Assembly (NCBI GenBank): GCA_029224185.1 | Contig: CM055196.1 | Span: forward strand, 2,425,501-2,489,500 | Reading direction: 5' to 3' | DNA length: 64,000 nucleotides | Source of the DNA: Karalla daura | Taxonomy: Eukaryota > Chordata > Actinopteri > Chaetodontiformes > Leiognathidae | In this document: positions 32,956-44,624 of the stretch, piece after piece | How positions within the stretch are numbered: the stretch's first letter is position 1 | How the letters are laid out: every line of letters starts with the position of its first letter | Notes under the pieces: generated by a model | What the model was told of the DNA's origin: nothing | The model's database searches: none | Seen by the model: only the letters and a program-made list of their open reading frames with translations | Program-made: the position numbers and the translations under genes

Positions 32956-35739
32956 TCACACAGAGAGGCAAGATTGACACAACCCAACCCAGTCTGCCCT
33001 CCTTGCCTTCAGCAATTCCCAGCTTGAGGAGACAGGCTTAAACAAGGAGACATGGGATGAAGGAAGGATCTTCATGTTGGGGCGTAGGGTGAGTTTAACT
33101 GCCGTAGGTTTTATTACTTTCTTCACTGGAAAGGGTCCAATAAACTGGGGGATAAATTTACAGGATACAGTCTGGTGGGGTATATTTCTTGTAAACAGCC
33201 ACACTAAACAAAGAGATAGAGAGGGGGGTAGAGAGGGGTTTCACTTCTGCATTTATTAGCTTTCCACTGATTGCAGTCCTGGGTGCGCTCTGGGGTAGAG
33301 CGGGTCTCCTTCCTGGGATGGGGGCAAGGGGGGCTAGAAGCCGAGAGAGGCTTTAAAAAGGAATAACCCGGTGGCAGAGCTGGGGAAGTTGTTGTGTGCG
33401 TATTCTATCCAGGGCAGATGCTCACTCCAGGAGGTGGGGTTGGTTTAAGCCACACAGTGTTAAGTCGTTTCCAGAAACTGGTTGAACCGTTTAGCCTGGC
33501 CATTAGTTTGAGGATGGAAGCCAGAGGATAGACAGGTGTGAAAGCCTTTCTGGGAAATGAACTGTGGGCCCCTATCAGAAACAATGTCAGCGGGTATGCC
33601 ATGGATCTGGATGGTGTTCAAATGCTGAAGGCAGCTTAGGTAGGGAAATGAAATGGTCAGCTTTAGAAAAATGGTCTACAATGGTTAAAATGTCAGAATT
33701 ACCTTAAATCCAAGGCTATGTGAGACCAGGGACAGCTGGGAACTGCTGAGAGGCCTTGCTGTGGGCACAGATGGAACATGCTGCCACTTACTCCCGGGTA
33801 TCTCGATCCAGAGTAGGGCACCAAAAGTGCCGTTTAAGCAGGGATACAGTACGGTTGGACCTGGGGTGGCGAGGAAAATGGGAAGTATGAGCCCATTGCA
33901 GGACCTGGGACCTGACAGAGACAGGTACAAACAGATGATTGGTAGGGCCATTACCAGGATCAGGTTGGAGCTGTTGAGCCTCGCCAACCAGCGTCTCAGG
34001 TGAGAAACACAAACCTCCCAGGGAGTGGAGGGCATCAGGCTTAATGTTTCTGGGACCAGGACGGTTAATGTAAAGTTGAAATGAGAAAAAAACAGAGCAC
34101 ACCTGGCCTGATGAGAGTTCAGCCTCTTGGCTGTCTGGATGTAGGGCAGGTTCTTGGGATCTGTCCAGACGATAAAAGGTTTCTCTGCACCTTCCAGAAA
34201 ATGTCTCCACTCATGCAGAGAAAGCTTGACAGCCAACAGCTCATGGTTGCCAACATCGTAGTTCTGTTCTGTGGGGGACAGACAACAGGAGAAAAAGGCA
34301 CAGGGGTGCAAATGTCTATCAGGACCAATAAACTGAGATAACACAGCACCAATCCCTGTATCAGAAGCATCCACTTCAACAATGAACTGCTTTCTAGGAT
34401 CAGGCTGAAAAAGAATAGAAGCAAATGTGAACAGCTGTTTTAGTTGCACAAAGCATTGTTTGCCTACAGAGACCAACAAAACAACACACAGGAGGACATG
34501 GGTGAAAGGTGAAGCAACCTCACTGTAGTCCTGTATAAAACATCAGTAGAAATTAGCAAACCCCAGAAATCGTTGCTCCTTCCAGGTATGGGGCACAGGC
34601 CACTCCACCACAGCACAGATCTTCTCAGGATCTGCCATGACTCCCTCGCTCTGAATAACAGTACTCACATGGAACTGAAATTTCTCAGCCTTACCAGCTT
34701 GTTTTCAAGAAGACAGGTGAGTATTTGGACTGAGTACATGGGAGAAGGTGCTCCTCGCAGCATCACAGATCCAACTTTCAGAAAAAATCTGGGCTCCTCC
34801 TGGACTCTGTGATGTACTTTTCCATGGCCTCCCATTTTGGCAGAGACAGGTCATATAGTCGGCTGGAGGGAAATGGAGCCCCTGGTAGCTGAGGTGATGA
34901 AATGAGGAGAAAAGAAACGTCAGTAAAGGCCTTGTCGTCCAGGGCAAGGACAGGTATGGGCTTGTCCAGAGGTTCCAGAGCACATCCCAGTTGTCTAGCC
35001 AGGGCCTCACCAATCAAATTGTCCTCAGCACCTGAGTCGATGAGAGCTTGTAAAGGGAGCACAACAATGTCAAAGAACAGCAAATTATTAGCTAATAGTC
35101 AGGCACAGGTTGGGGACATTTTAGAAGCAGACTTGTGACTATTCAACATACATATTGATGAGCTGCCTCTTTTGGGTGACCTGGACAGAGACAAAATGAC
35201 CGGGCGTATCACAGCGTCGCTCCTACGGTACATTCCAGTTGCATGGTTCATCCTCCGCAGGTCGAGCTGGGGGTGGAAATATGAGAGAAACCAGGGAGAG
35301 TAAATCAGCAGGCTCATCATGGGTGGCCAACTGATCCTTCAGCTGCTCATTGAGCCCCTTGACAAAAATTGTTCAAAGAGCTGAGTCATTCCACTGGGCA
35401 TCAGCTGCTAAGGTCCAAAAATCAACTGAATTATCTGCCACAGAATGTCCACCTTGCTTGAAATTTGCATTGCAATAAAAAACCACTGCATTTCTCCAAA
35501 AAATGGGTCTGGATCACTCACATGATTGTCTTTTAAAAGGGAGCGAGCCGGGGTTTCCTTGGGAGACAGAATCAAAGATTGGACTGTAGAGGTGAGTCTG
35601 GAGACTGGCTAAGTTAGCTCAGCAAGTCAAGTCGTGGCATGCTCATTGCTCTCAAAAAAAGCCTGGGTGAGCTGGTCGTGTTGGCCTGGCAGAGCTCCTG
35701 GGAGGACAGGGCGCTGCGAGTTTGATCTGCAGGATTCAT
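32956..35739 (-). pseudogene. Ty3/gypsy element gag-pol remnant (minus strand)
   Basis: Read on the minus strand from the ATG at 35739: a gag-like frame (MNPADQTRSAL, with later KGLNEQLKDQLATHDEPADL) is broken by stops and shifts. A retropepsin segment follows, with ALIDSGAEDNLIG (catalytic DSGA) at about 35040. The RT core is deleted near 34720-34810; only its C-terminal part remains (VIQSEGVMADPEK, RFLGFANFY). RNase H follows with VDASDTGIGAVLSQ and HELLAVKLSLHEWRHFLEG, but the later TDHKN motif reads TDPKN. Integrase pieces occur at 33405-33640 (FHPQTNGQAK type) and the post-integrase part at 32956-33204 (GPFPVKKVI). No chromodomain was found. The coding region is dead. Confidence 0.85.
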
Positions 35740-35744
35740 TGTGT

Positions 35745-36140
35745 GGCCAGTTTATGGTGGCCAGTCAGTGGCCAGAACCTTGAACCCACAATGCAGACCA
35801 GGCAGGAAGAGACTTAGTAGGCTTTATTTTACCAAGATAAAAAAACACAAAAAAAAGTAAAACAGGAGGTGTGCTGGTGGAGGCTTAAGACTAAGGTAGG
35901 TAAGTTGGGGAGGACTGGTGGAGTATGGCTTGCTGGGCTGGTAAACTGGCTGGTAAAGTGAGCTCTGTATCGATTCCCAGTCAGAGAGAAAATCCTCTCC
36001 TGCTGTGGATGCACATCTTGATCATCAGTTTTATTGCTGTCCTGCCCATCCTCTGGATTTTCTGGGATTTGCCTGGCATTGCAGATGTTGTGTGTACTGC
36101 TCAGGCAATTAGAACTTTGCCGGGCTCCATTTAATTTGTT
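35745..36140 (-). mobile_element. Partial 5' LTR of the minus-strand gypsy element
   Basis: Directly upstream (minus sense) of the gag start. The minus strand carries GGTAAAATAAAGCCTAC, a polyadenylation signal, followed by CCTGGTCTGCATTGTGGG, the U5-like ending common in fish gypsy LTRs. The left terminus and primer site are not clear, and no partner LTR is seen near 32.9 kb. Confidence 0.5.
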
Positions 36141-36566
36141 CATATGATGTTGTCCATGATGTTGTGATGACCTTCAACGCAGGTACAGAGGCATGCTGTG
36201 TGGGAAAAGTAATCTCTTCCCTGATGAGGTTATCCACAAATATCTCTGCCTGATCAATCAAAGCATTTTAACAAAGGTTTTGTATCAACTATTACCAGAG
36301 ATGGGGGGACTCGAGTCCATGACTTGACTGGGGTCCGACTCCAGTCGCCAGATTTGTGACTTACTTGATCAACATAAAGACTTGACTTGACTTTTTCCTG
36401 ACCTGCGACATGTCTTGTTTAAAAAAAATGAACAAATAAATTATTAGATCAATATTTCTTTATTGTGCACGGGTGCTCCTGACCTACTGCATATCAGCAA
36501 ACCTGGCAACCCCTCCTCCTCTCAACACGACGCCTGCATGAGTTAAGTGCTTGATCGGCTGGAGAG

Positions 36567-36746
36567 ATGGAGAGCTGTCAGACCAACACCATCCCGAAAA
36601 TGATACATTTTGGATTCAAAGACTATCAGACAATACCAAATAAAAGAGGAGCAACATGCAACATCTGCAATGTTAAAGTTGCTGATACTGCAAGCACGAC
36701 ATCGAATTTCATCAGACATTTCAGCACAGCTCATAAAGAAAGTTGA
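36567..36746 (+). pseudogene. hAT transposase exon 1, BED zinc finger
   Basis: A 60-codon frame from ATG 36567 to TGA 36744. MIHFGFKDYQ is followed by ATCNICNVKV and NFIRHFSTAH, giving the Cys2-His2 spacing of a BED finger, the DNA-binding domain of hAT transposases. The finger itself looks intact. It is separated from the catalytic part by about 700 bases; an intron there is likely but its exact donor cannot be fixed. The 3' acceptor region has been disturbed by an inserted repeat. Confidence 0.85.
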
Positions 36747-37099
36747 GTAACATGATGTACTGTAACTTAGGTTAAAGCTAGATGGATTAACGATTATTAA
36801 TTTACTGCTTGGCTGCTGACATCTGAGACTACTACAACAGAGACTACTAGGCTAGTGGCTTGATACGTTAATATCTTTCTTATCAATGATTTTTTACTTT
36901 AGCTAAAAAACAAAAAGTAGTAGGCTAAATAGCTGCAAGCAGCGCTAACGTTAATGCTAATTAAGTTAGCTGTGACACCAGAACTTTATTTTCAGACGTT
37001 ATGGCAGTTTTGGTGTTTAAGCTCAATGATGCAAACACGTATGGTCAAAGAAAGAGCTAGTTGAGGCACAAAATTAGATTTAACATAACATAAGGACAA

Positions 37100-37440
37100 G
37101 AGGGGAAGAAAAACAACTGCAAACAAAATTTGAACTAGTTGTCTTTCTTTGACCACTAGTGCAGTGCCCGTGGAAGATGTGCAACAGTATTATGTGTTTT
37201 GTATACACTTCTGGAACCGTCAGGTATGGCGGGAGTTTGTCCGCAACGAATATATCCAAAAGCATCCGAACAGTTCCAAAACAGCAGAGAGGAGGAAACG
37301 CAAGTGAAGTTAATTTGAGCAATATCTTTGGCATGTCTCGCCCAAATAACACGAAACTATGCACTGCACACACACGTAACATTAGGATGATGTCCTCCAA
37401 ATTTGAGATCAATCGGATAAGGGGTTCGAGAGTTGTCCGT
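37100..37440. mobile_element. Repeat fragment inserted in the hAT element
   Basis: The text from cactagtgcagtgcccgt to gagagttgtccgtggaatag does not translate into hAT-like protein. It includes a non-coding phrase (ccaaatttgagatcaatcgg) of the kind found in 3' ends of dispersed fish elements, perhaps RTE-type. It is by chance in frame with the following transposase, so the 254-codon open frame at 37159-37923 is a chimera. Boundaries are approximate. Confidence 0.45.
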
Positions 37441-37444
37441 GGAA

Positions 37445-39112
37445 TAGACCAACAAACAACTTCAAAACTGGATGGTGTAGTGCTGGAAAAGCAGACAAAA
37501 CTAAAGAACAGTCTTCCAAATGTTGAAAATCTATCAGTCACAGTTGACATATGGTCAGATTGGAAAATGCGGGGCTTAGGAGTTACTGCTCACTGGTTGG
37601 ATAATGGAGAAGGTGGACTAAAAATGAAATCTGCTTTGCTGGCTTGTAATAGGTTCAGCGGTTCCCATACAGGGGAAAAAATAAGTGAGGAATTTGAGCA
37701 AATATGTGAGGAGTACCATATCAAAAGGAAGCTATTGCATATCATATGCGATAATGCTGTAAATATGAGAAAAGCATTCAGCACTTGTTTTCCACAACAT
37801 GGAGATGAAGAGGATGACGAAGATGAAGGAGTTGAGGACAACAACTTGTGGACCGACTTGCCAGTCGAAGACCAAGAGAGGGTGGATGTTTTTCTCCAAG
37901 ATAAATCTCAGACAAGACAGTAGTGTTTTGCCCACATGCTGCAGTTAGTTGTCAGGGATGGCTTAAAAGACACAAAAATAGCTAATGCAGCTCTGCAAAC
38001 TGAGCAATTTACTCCACAGCAGCTTTCAAGGACATTTATGAGAGAGAGTTTGGGCAATCTGGCATCCCTTCCTCTGTTGTCACACGTTGAAACTCAACGC
38101 TTAGGCAGTTGAATGCGATACTGAAATGTGACGCCACAAAGCTCACAGCCATTCTACAAGAGTCTGGCCACAAAGAGACAGCATTCACATCAAGAGAATG
38201 GGGTCAAATCCAAGAGTTGGTGCGTGTGCTTGAGCCTTTTGCCGATGCCACCGACCTCACTCAAGGTGAAAAAGTGGTAACCATAAGTGCAGTGGTTCCC
38301 TGTGTCCTCTCCCTCAACCACCATCGGGAAAACTTAAAAGGCACTACTTGGGGGCCTGTGCTACTTGGGGGCCTTCATCAAAACCTCACAGACATCTCTT
38401 CAAAGGAGGTTCAAGAGGATTTTCGTAAATGTGAAGATGGCAGAAAACTCATCATCTGATTGCCAGCCATTGCCCTTCTCTGACCCACTGTATCTGAAGG
38501 CAGCCATGCTGGATCCTTCTTTTGGCAGCATGTGGATCATACATGATGTTTTAGTCCCTGACAACACTAAGGAGGAGGTGTCAAAGATGATCAAAGGTAT
38601 GTTACAGCTTTATTGTAAATACATGTCAAGTTAACCCATGTATAAAAAATATTACGCACATTAATATCACACATTATCATATTATTTGGTGATTGAGTGA
38701 TGCTTTTGCTCAAGACTTGATTCTGGAAGAAGCAGTGAAAGTCACTCCAACAAATCCACGCATAGAAGAGGAAGAAGAGGCCTAGGCGACAGAGCCGCAG
38801 TCAAACCTCTTTGCATCAGGCCAGAACAAAAGACAAAAGAAGGACTCAGCGTCCTTATATGCACCTCATATGCAGCTCACACACTTCCTGGACATTTGTA
38901 GTGGACAGGACTGCCTCCACTGCTGGACACTGAACAGACACACCCTTCCTTCTCTCTTCAAGGTTGTGGTAGACTGTTGCATATCCCTGCATCCAGTGCC
39001 CCGGTTGAACGTGTGTAGCCATGGTGGTGTGATCATGAGACCCCATCGGTCACAACTCGGTGCAAAGGTTTTAACTAGTTTTATTTTTTGCAAGTGTAAT
39101 GGCCACTGGTAA
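37445..39112 (+). pseudogene. hAT transposase catalytic region, broken
   Basis: Transposase of the Ac/ZBED-like hAT group. The first block has SVTVDIWSDWKMRGLGVTAH (catalytic Asp region). An acidic insertion follows, then a TAG at 37921 just before CFAHMLQLVV (the conserved C...H motif). A frameshift near 38005 leads to FKDIYEREFGQSGIPSSVVTR, with a TGA at 38088 where relatives have TGG. Next come IQELVRVLEPFADATDLTQG (helical domain) and, after another shift near 38440, LPFSDPLYLKAAMLDPSF. A likely GT-AG intron lies at 38597-38714; splicing restores the frame into DLILEEAVKV. The C-terminal dimerisation block survives as SHGGVIMRPHRSQLGAK and ends at TAA 39110. Not functional. Confidence 0.9.
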
Positions 39113-40205
39113 TGGCTCACAACTCAAGATATTCTGATGCTTTGTTACTGTAGGCTCATATTGTTTTTCACATTGCTTTCTCCCTCTCTCTCTCACACAC
39201 ACACATACACTTTTGTTGAATTAAGCACTTAAGCAGCATTTCAACTGTTCCTGTTTCCTCTCATACGCAGTATGTGGTAATTGCCACAGATACCCGACCA
39301 CAAAATGAGGAATCCAGTATTTCAGTATGTGTGCACATGTAGCTACAGTGCTTCACTCATTCACACACACACAGAAAAACAACTGTTGTTTTCTGACTCA
39401 GGATAACATGAGTGAACAGATTTTCATATTATATATTTCCATATGATAATGATTATATGATTTTCATGATACTTACACTTGTAAGTGTCGAAATTTCTAA
39501 AAAATGATATGAATGGTTTATAAAAGCCATTGGTCATTAACAGGTTAAAACATGCACAACTATACACAACTACTGCTCATTGTCCATTCTTCCTCTTGTG
39601 CACGCTCTCTCTCTGTCTCAAATTCAAAGTTAAAATGAAAATTTGCTTTATTGGAAGAATCAGTTAAAGAAAGCAAAACAAAAAATACAATTCATAGGTT
39701 GAAAAACATAAATGCAATTTTAAAAATCTATCACTGCTTTTTATTTTCAACATCTTGTTAGAAAACTAACATGACTAATAACTTCACTTGTTCTACAATG
39801 GATATAAATTTAGAAATTGTCCTCGTTCTTCATAGTCATTGCTTCCCATGGACACCAAGCGTATTCTGTTACATTGTTTCTTTTCACATACATTAATGAG
39901 ATTATTTCATGTGGTGTAAGTAATAAAAAGCTGTTTTAAATTCATTCATTTTGAGTTGATTCATTAACTTGTTAGCGTACATAAAAAGAAGATATTGACT
40001 CTGAAAAACAGGTTTGGTGAATACAGATATTTGAAAAAACTAATGACTTGACTCGTGGCTCAACTTGACTTGCTTGACTAAAGCTCTGCTTGGATTTGAC
40101 TTACTTGATCCTCCTATAGAGATAACTTGGACTTACTCGAGACTTGAGGGCTAAGACTTGTGACTTACTTGAGACTTGCATGTATGGGACTTACTCCCAT
40201 CTCTG

Positions 40206-41279
40206 ACTATTATATCATAAAATGAAGGTGGTGTAATCATTCATTTAAAATGTTTTGCCTGCAAATGACTTGGCACGTGTACTAAATTTGGTGTTTTTAT
40301 TTTATTTTAATTTCCACCTTGAATGCGCCATCTTGGCATGTGTGTACACGAGAATGGAGAGGGCGTGATTTGGTCAGTGGTGGCTCGAGTTCCTGACAGT
40401 CCCTGAATACATCTTGTGTGTCAACAGCAACTTCAGCCCCTTATAAAAGCATGTTATTGGGGAGGACACAACTGCGAGGGTGAAAGACCAACTAAAGTAC
40501 AGAAGAAGTCTTTTTAAAAATTAAATGTGAGCTTGGAGCTGCCAGTTAGGGGACATTTGGCTGTCCCTCTCCAAGCATACCAGGTTGCTTATTTGATGTT
40601 GTTCTTCTTTGCTATAAACCCTCCTATTTGCAAGTAAGACATTGTCAGCGGAGTCTCCTTCATCATCTTCAACACTAACTTCAACATCATCTCTCAAGAA
40701 ACTACAATAGTTTCCTAAATAATTTATAGTTTAAAATTGTTATATGTGTTATGTGGTATTTGGTTTTTACATTATTCATGTTTACTTAAGGTTGTTTGAA
40801 GATATTATTTTTTACGTTTTTTTTTCTCCTTCAGTTATAAGTTGGAAAAAACACAACAGGGATCTTGCGAAGAAAAAATATTCAAAGTTTAGGTTTGAAT
40901 TTGAATGAAAGGGGTACAAGTATTGCATATTGTGGGGGAATAAAAGGAGAGAAAATTGCAGTGGAGTGCGAGGTAAATTGAGTCTGAGCAATGACCAGCT
41001 TGTTAATTTGAGGGTGACAACATACCCACAGTGGATAGTGAACAGGGTGGGGCTTGGGGGTTTGAATGAGGTTGATTTATAGGCACTTTTTAATGTTAGG
41101 GTGCAGAATCCTGTCACCCTGATTGATTGAAACTCACTTTAGTTGTGGTTGTGCTGGGTCTTTGTCATGCTGTTGGGTGAATAATCGGCATGGCTTATGT
41201 AAAGATGACACTGCTTCAAAGGACCCTCCTGTGGAACAGAAATTATTTCACCTTCAGTTTCTATTTCTCACTTTAATTT
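40206..41279. other. No gene recognised
   Basis: AT-rich flank of the hAT element. Open frames on the minus strand at 40812-41117 have no motif. Confidence 0.5.
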
Positions 41280-41380
41280 ATTGTTTTAAATTTGATGTTT
41301 TTATGCCTATATAAAGCATATTGAGTTGCCCCTGAATGTGAAATGTGCTTTATAAATAAAGCTTTCTTGCCTTATGATCT
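41280..41380 (+). mobile_element. LINE 3' terminus (L2-like)
   Basis: atataaagcatattgagttg followed by gtgaaatgtgctttataaat and aaagctttcttgcc is the typical last 70 bases of fish L2-like LINEs. Upstream sequence has no recognisable RT, so this is a strongly truncated copy. Confidence 0.6.
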
Positions 41381-42899
41381 AATGGTCTTTGCTTTTAGTT
41401 TTTTGGGGGTTTGCAGGGTAATGTGAATGACAAGAATGACTGGAGGAGTGCATTTTGCATTGCATTTTGCTTACTTATTAGGTTCTTATCATGATCATCT
41501 TATCAATGAGTCTGCATGTTTGACATGGTTTTCCCTGGTGTATAGTAATGAATGGGAAAATTATTGTGTGTTAAGCAGCCACCCTCCATCACCACCTTGA
41601 CTAACCAAATTCTTCTGCGGGAAACACTGAAGAAGCAAGACACTTTGTATTTCTTGCCTCTAAAAGAGAACTTTCTGATTTTCACCAAAGAAAGTTAAAT
41701 TTATAAATAGACTGGTGGATGGTAAATGCATTGGTCCTTACATAGCGCTTTTCTTATCTTAATAACCAGCACATTTTATAGGTTGAGCCGCAACCACCTA
41801 TATACTCCCATCTATGAAGTGGTCGAAGACAATCCGCTTTCTGTTTTATCAACCACAATGTCTAACCATTCACAGCCATTAATACATTGATGACACAGTA
41901 TCTGCACAGTTGGGAGTATCGTGCACAAGTATACACTGATGTGTAGGCTACCGCAGGCAAAGACTGCAGGCTAAGACTGACCTTCTAATAAGCAGACTAT
42001 TGTCCTGCCCCTGATCCACAGTTGCCTCGATGAATATTCACAAATATTTGTATTATTGAACAGATATTGAGATGTTAAATCAATATTACTCTAATTTCTA
42101 CTTGGTTCATGTTTGTATGTCCTGCAGCAGGCGAGTTCTGTCATAAATTCTTAATGTGTCACTCCACAGTCACTCCAAACACACACCCACACGCACGCAA
42201 ACACACACAGAAACCAGAGCGCTGTAGGTCTTTACTTAATGAGCTCCAAATGCAACTCTCCCCTACTGTGCTGAATAGGGAGAGAAAGATGGACACATTA
42301 GAGAGTAGATGAGGGAGGAGGAGAGAAAAAGGGGAGTGGGAGGGAGAGGTGGAGACAGAGGTGGGGAAGAGAAAAATGGCAGAAAAAAAGACAAGTGTGA
42401 CTAAGTGGGGAGGAGAGGGAGAGCGTGATGTTTGAGGTGTCTGGATGAGTTATCACCATATTTATATTTGTAGGTCTTTATGTTGTGGTTAAAACTATTT
42501 CTTCTCTCTTTAATTTGACCTTCTCTCATGAATGTGGATCTGAAGTGAATCACACATGATGATAGATTTTCCAGGTGTTAATACAGCATGTAACTTTTTC
42601 AGTTGGATTTAGAACAATATACATGTGACAATTCTGATTTCATAGACCACTGAAAAATGTTGGAGATTTTTTTTTGCAAAAGAAAGAAAGAAAAAAAAAC
42701 ATGCTTCCTGCTTCCTTTTATTTAAGGAGGCAGGAAGCACAAATGACTGAGAGATATTGCCTGCCATCTGCGTCTGAAAATCTAAACATAGTCCGATTGC
42801 TTCCTTGACCAATCTACTTTAATATACACCATTTGCATATCTATCAGGTCATCTTTTCTACAACTCATCTCAGTTCTTCACTCATGCTCATAAACCATG
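41381..42899. other. No gene; purine-rich stretch
   Basis: The plus strand at about 42290-42430 is almost entirely purine (gaggagagaaaaaggggag and similar), a polypurine/polypyrimidine tract. No coding motif was seen. Confidence 0.5.
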
Positions 42900-43090
42900 A
42901 GCATGTGACTGTTCCTTCTTGGTGGCTGCTCTCAGACTCTGGAATAATCAACCTAGTCAAATTAAGTCCCACTCAATAGTTTTCAATACAATTTGAAAAT
43001 CTAGTTTTTAAGTAACTACTTTTAGCTCAGCCTAAGCTTGATATATTTCACTTTTTTGATGCATTTTACTACAGTTTAAAATGCTCAGGT
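42900..43090 (+). pseudogene. LINE C-terminal fossil (tentative)
   Basis: A plus-strand frame reads FLVAALRLWNNQPSQIKSHS, resembling the AP.LWN.LP block at the end of L2-like LINE ORF2; stops follow at once. It is short and old, and only this block supports it. Confidence 0.4.
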
Positions 43091-43501
43091 ATATCTTTAT
43101 TTATTGTTTCTAAATCTGTTTTTCAAATGTTTTTGTGTATCTACTTCTTTATGTCTTACAGTGAGTTGTTGTTCTGTACTACTAGTCCCTACCTACCCCT
43201 AAAGTGTCTTGTCTTTTGTGTCCCTGCTCCGACATGAATTGCAAAGAATGTTCAGTCAGTCTCTCTGTCATGCCTGCTTAATTTTTGAATGGGGAATCTC
43301 ACACCAGTTTGTGTGATTCTTGTTGTACTGATGCATGAGTGTTTTTATGATCCTCTCTTCCGCTTACAATATAACGTCTTGTCAATGCTACACTATATGT
43401 AAACTAGCCCCCAACCCTAACCTTTGTCAATCAACCTTTATTCGTTTTGGTCCTCCCTTTTTAGAACTCCTCTATAGTTTAGTAACCCCCCCGCCAAACA
43501 T

Positions 43502-43520
43502 ACACACACACACATACACA

Positions 43521-43553
<33 letters not shown>
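43502..43553. repeat. CA microsatellite
   Basis: Interrupted (CA)n run of about 50 bases. Confidence 0.95.
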
Positions 43554-43557
<4 letters not shown>

Positions 43558-44280
43558 TGTGCATATGCACATACACATGTACAGACACAGAAACACACGT
43601 ACACTTAAATTTGCAAGCCTTTATCCCGTGGTCTCTGTGCTGATCCCAACTCCAGCTTCAATTACCTGGTGGCTATGGCTACAGGACCCTAAATGGGTTG
43701 TAGCACTGAACAGGCATGTCTGGAATGGATCACCCGGTGGGAGGGAACAAGGATGAGAAAGAGAAAAAAAAGGAGGAATGAAAGGCAAGTGGAAGGGTTT
43801 GACAGAGGAAGAGGAGGAAGAAAAAGCAGATGATAATAAATGGGAACAGGATGGAGGGATAAGAGAAATTTCGTTTAGTAATAGTAATAATAATGATAAT
43901 GACAATCTCTGCTGTCCAGTATCCTTTCCTCTCATCCTGGAGTTTAATATGATTAATCGCTACATTGTCTGTCATACTTTCATTCGTCCATATGTTTTTT
44001 CTGTTTTGATCTGCTCTAATACCCCTTTTCTGAACCCTTCAGTCCTATCTCTTTTCGGCTTCTGAGGAGGAAAGGGATAAAACAAGGAGGAGGTGGAGGA
44101 GAAGACAGAGGAGAAGGAGTGCAAGCAGAAGAAAGGCCAGAAGTGGGTGAGAATGAAAGGAAACTGAAATGAAATGAAAAGGAACTGTCACCCCCCACAC
44201 ACACACAGCTTATAAATCATCTTACTGATTGATACAGAAATGCAGCCAAATTTCCATTATTTGTCACACACACACACAGA
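43554..44280. other. No gene; purine-rich patch
   Basis: Short frames only. The plus strand at 44065-44180 is purine-rich (gaggaggtggaggagaag). Confidence 0.5.
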
Positions 44281-44288
44281 CATATATA

Positions 44289-44362
<74 letters not shown>
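44281..44362. repeat. TA microsatellite
   Basis: About 80 bases of nearly pure (TA)n with a single ttta interruption at the left. The tyrosine/isoleucine frame over it is an artefact. Confidence 0.95.
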
Positions 44363-44366
<4 letters not shown>

Positions 44367-44600
44367 TTGTGACTGGCACTTTTGACAGTGACACTCTTGG
44401 CAGAACTTGCACGATTGAAAATGCAGGAGCTTAGTAGCATCATATGTGGCATTAGAAAATGTAAATACTTTGTTTCAATGCAAAAACATGACATGAAAAC
44501 ATGACATGAAAACATGAAAGCAAGATATATAAACAAATTAATTTTAAAAATTATATATATTTTTATTATTATTTGCATCTCATTGTACTTCTGAATTGAT

Positions 44601-44624
44601 AACCCTAACCCTAACCCTAACCCT
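44601..44624. repeat. Interstitial telomeric repeat, four units
   Basis: Four head-to-tail copies of AACCCT, the vertebrate telomere repeat on the C-rich strand. CTGAATTG stands on both sides (44591-44598 and 44623-44630, the latter sharing CT with the last unit). This short flanking duplication is what a repair insertion would leave. Confidence 0.85.

Larger units (their letters stand above)
36296..40205 (+). mobile_element. Full-length hAT element with TIRs and 8-bp target duplication
   Basis: The 3,910-bp element begins CAGAGATGGG and ends in its inverted match (CCCATCTCTG). The flanking octamers are ACTATTAC (36288-36295) and ACTATTAT (40206-40213), an 8-bp duplication with one mismatch, as expected for hAT. 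Both subterminal regions are rich in acttgac and gacttgac repeats (36330-36400 and 40030-40190), probably transposase binding sites. It contains a BED finger exon (36567), a broken transposase (37445-39112) and about 1 kb of non-coding 3' sequence. An inserted repeat fragment occupies roughly 37100-37440. Confidence 0.9.

Noticed and set aside
44264..44578. 104-codon minus-strand frame
   Set aside because: Mostly tyrosine/isoleucine from the (TA)n microsatellite.
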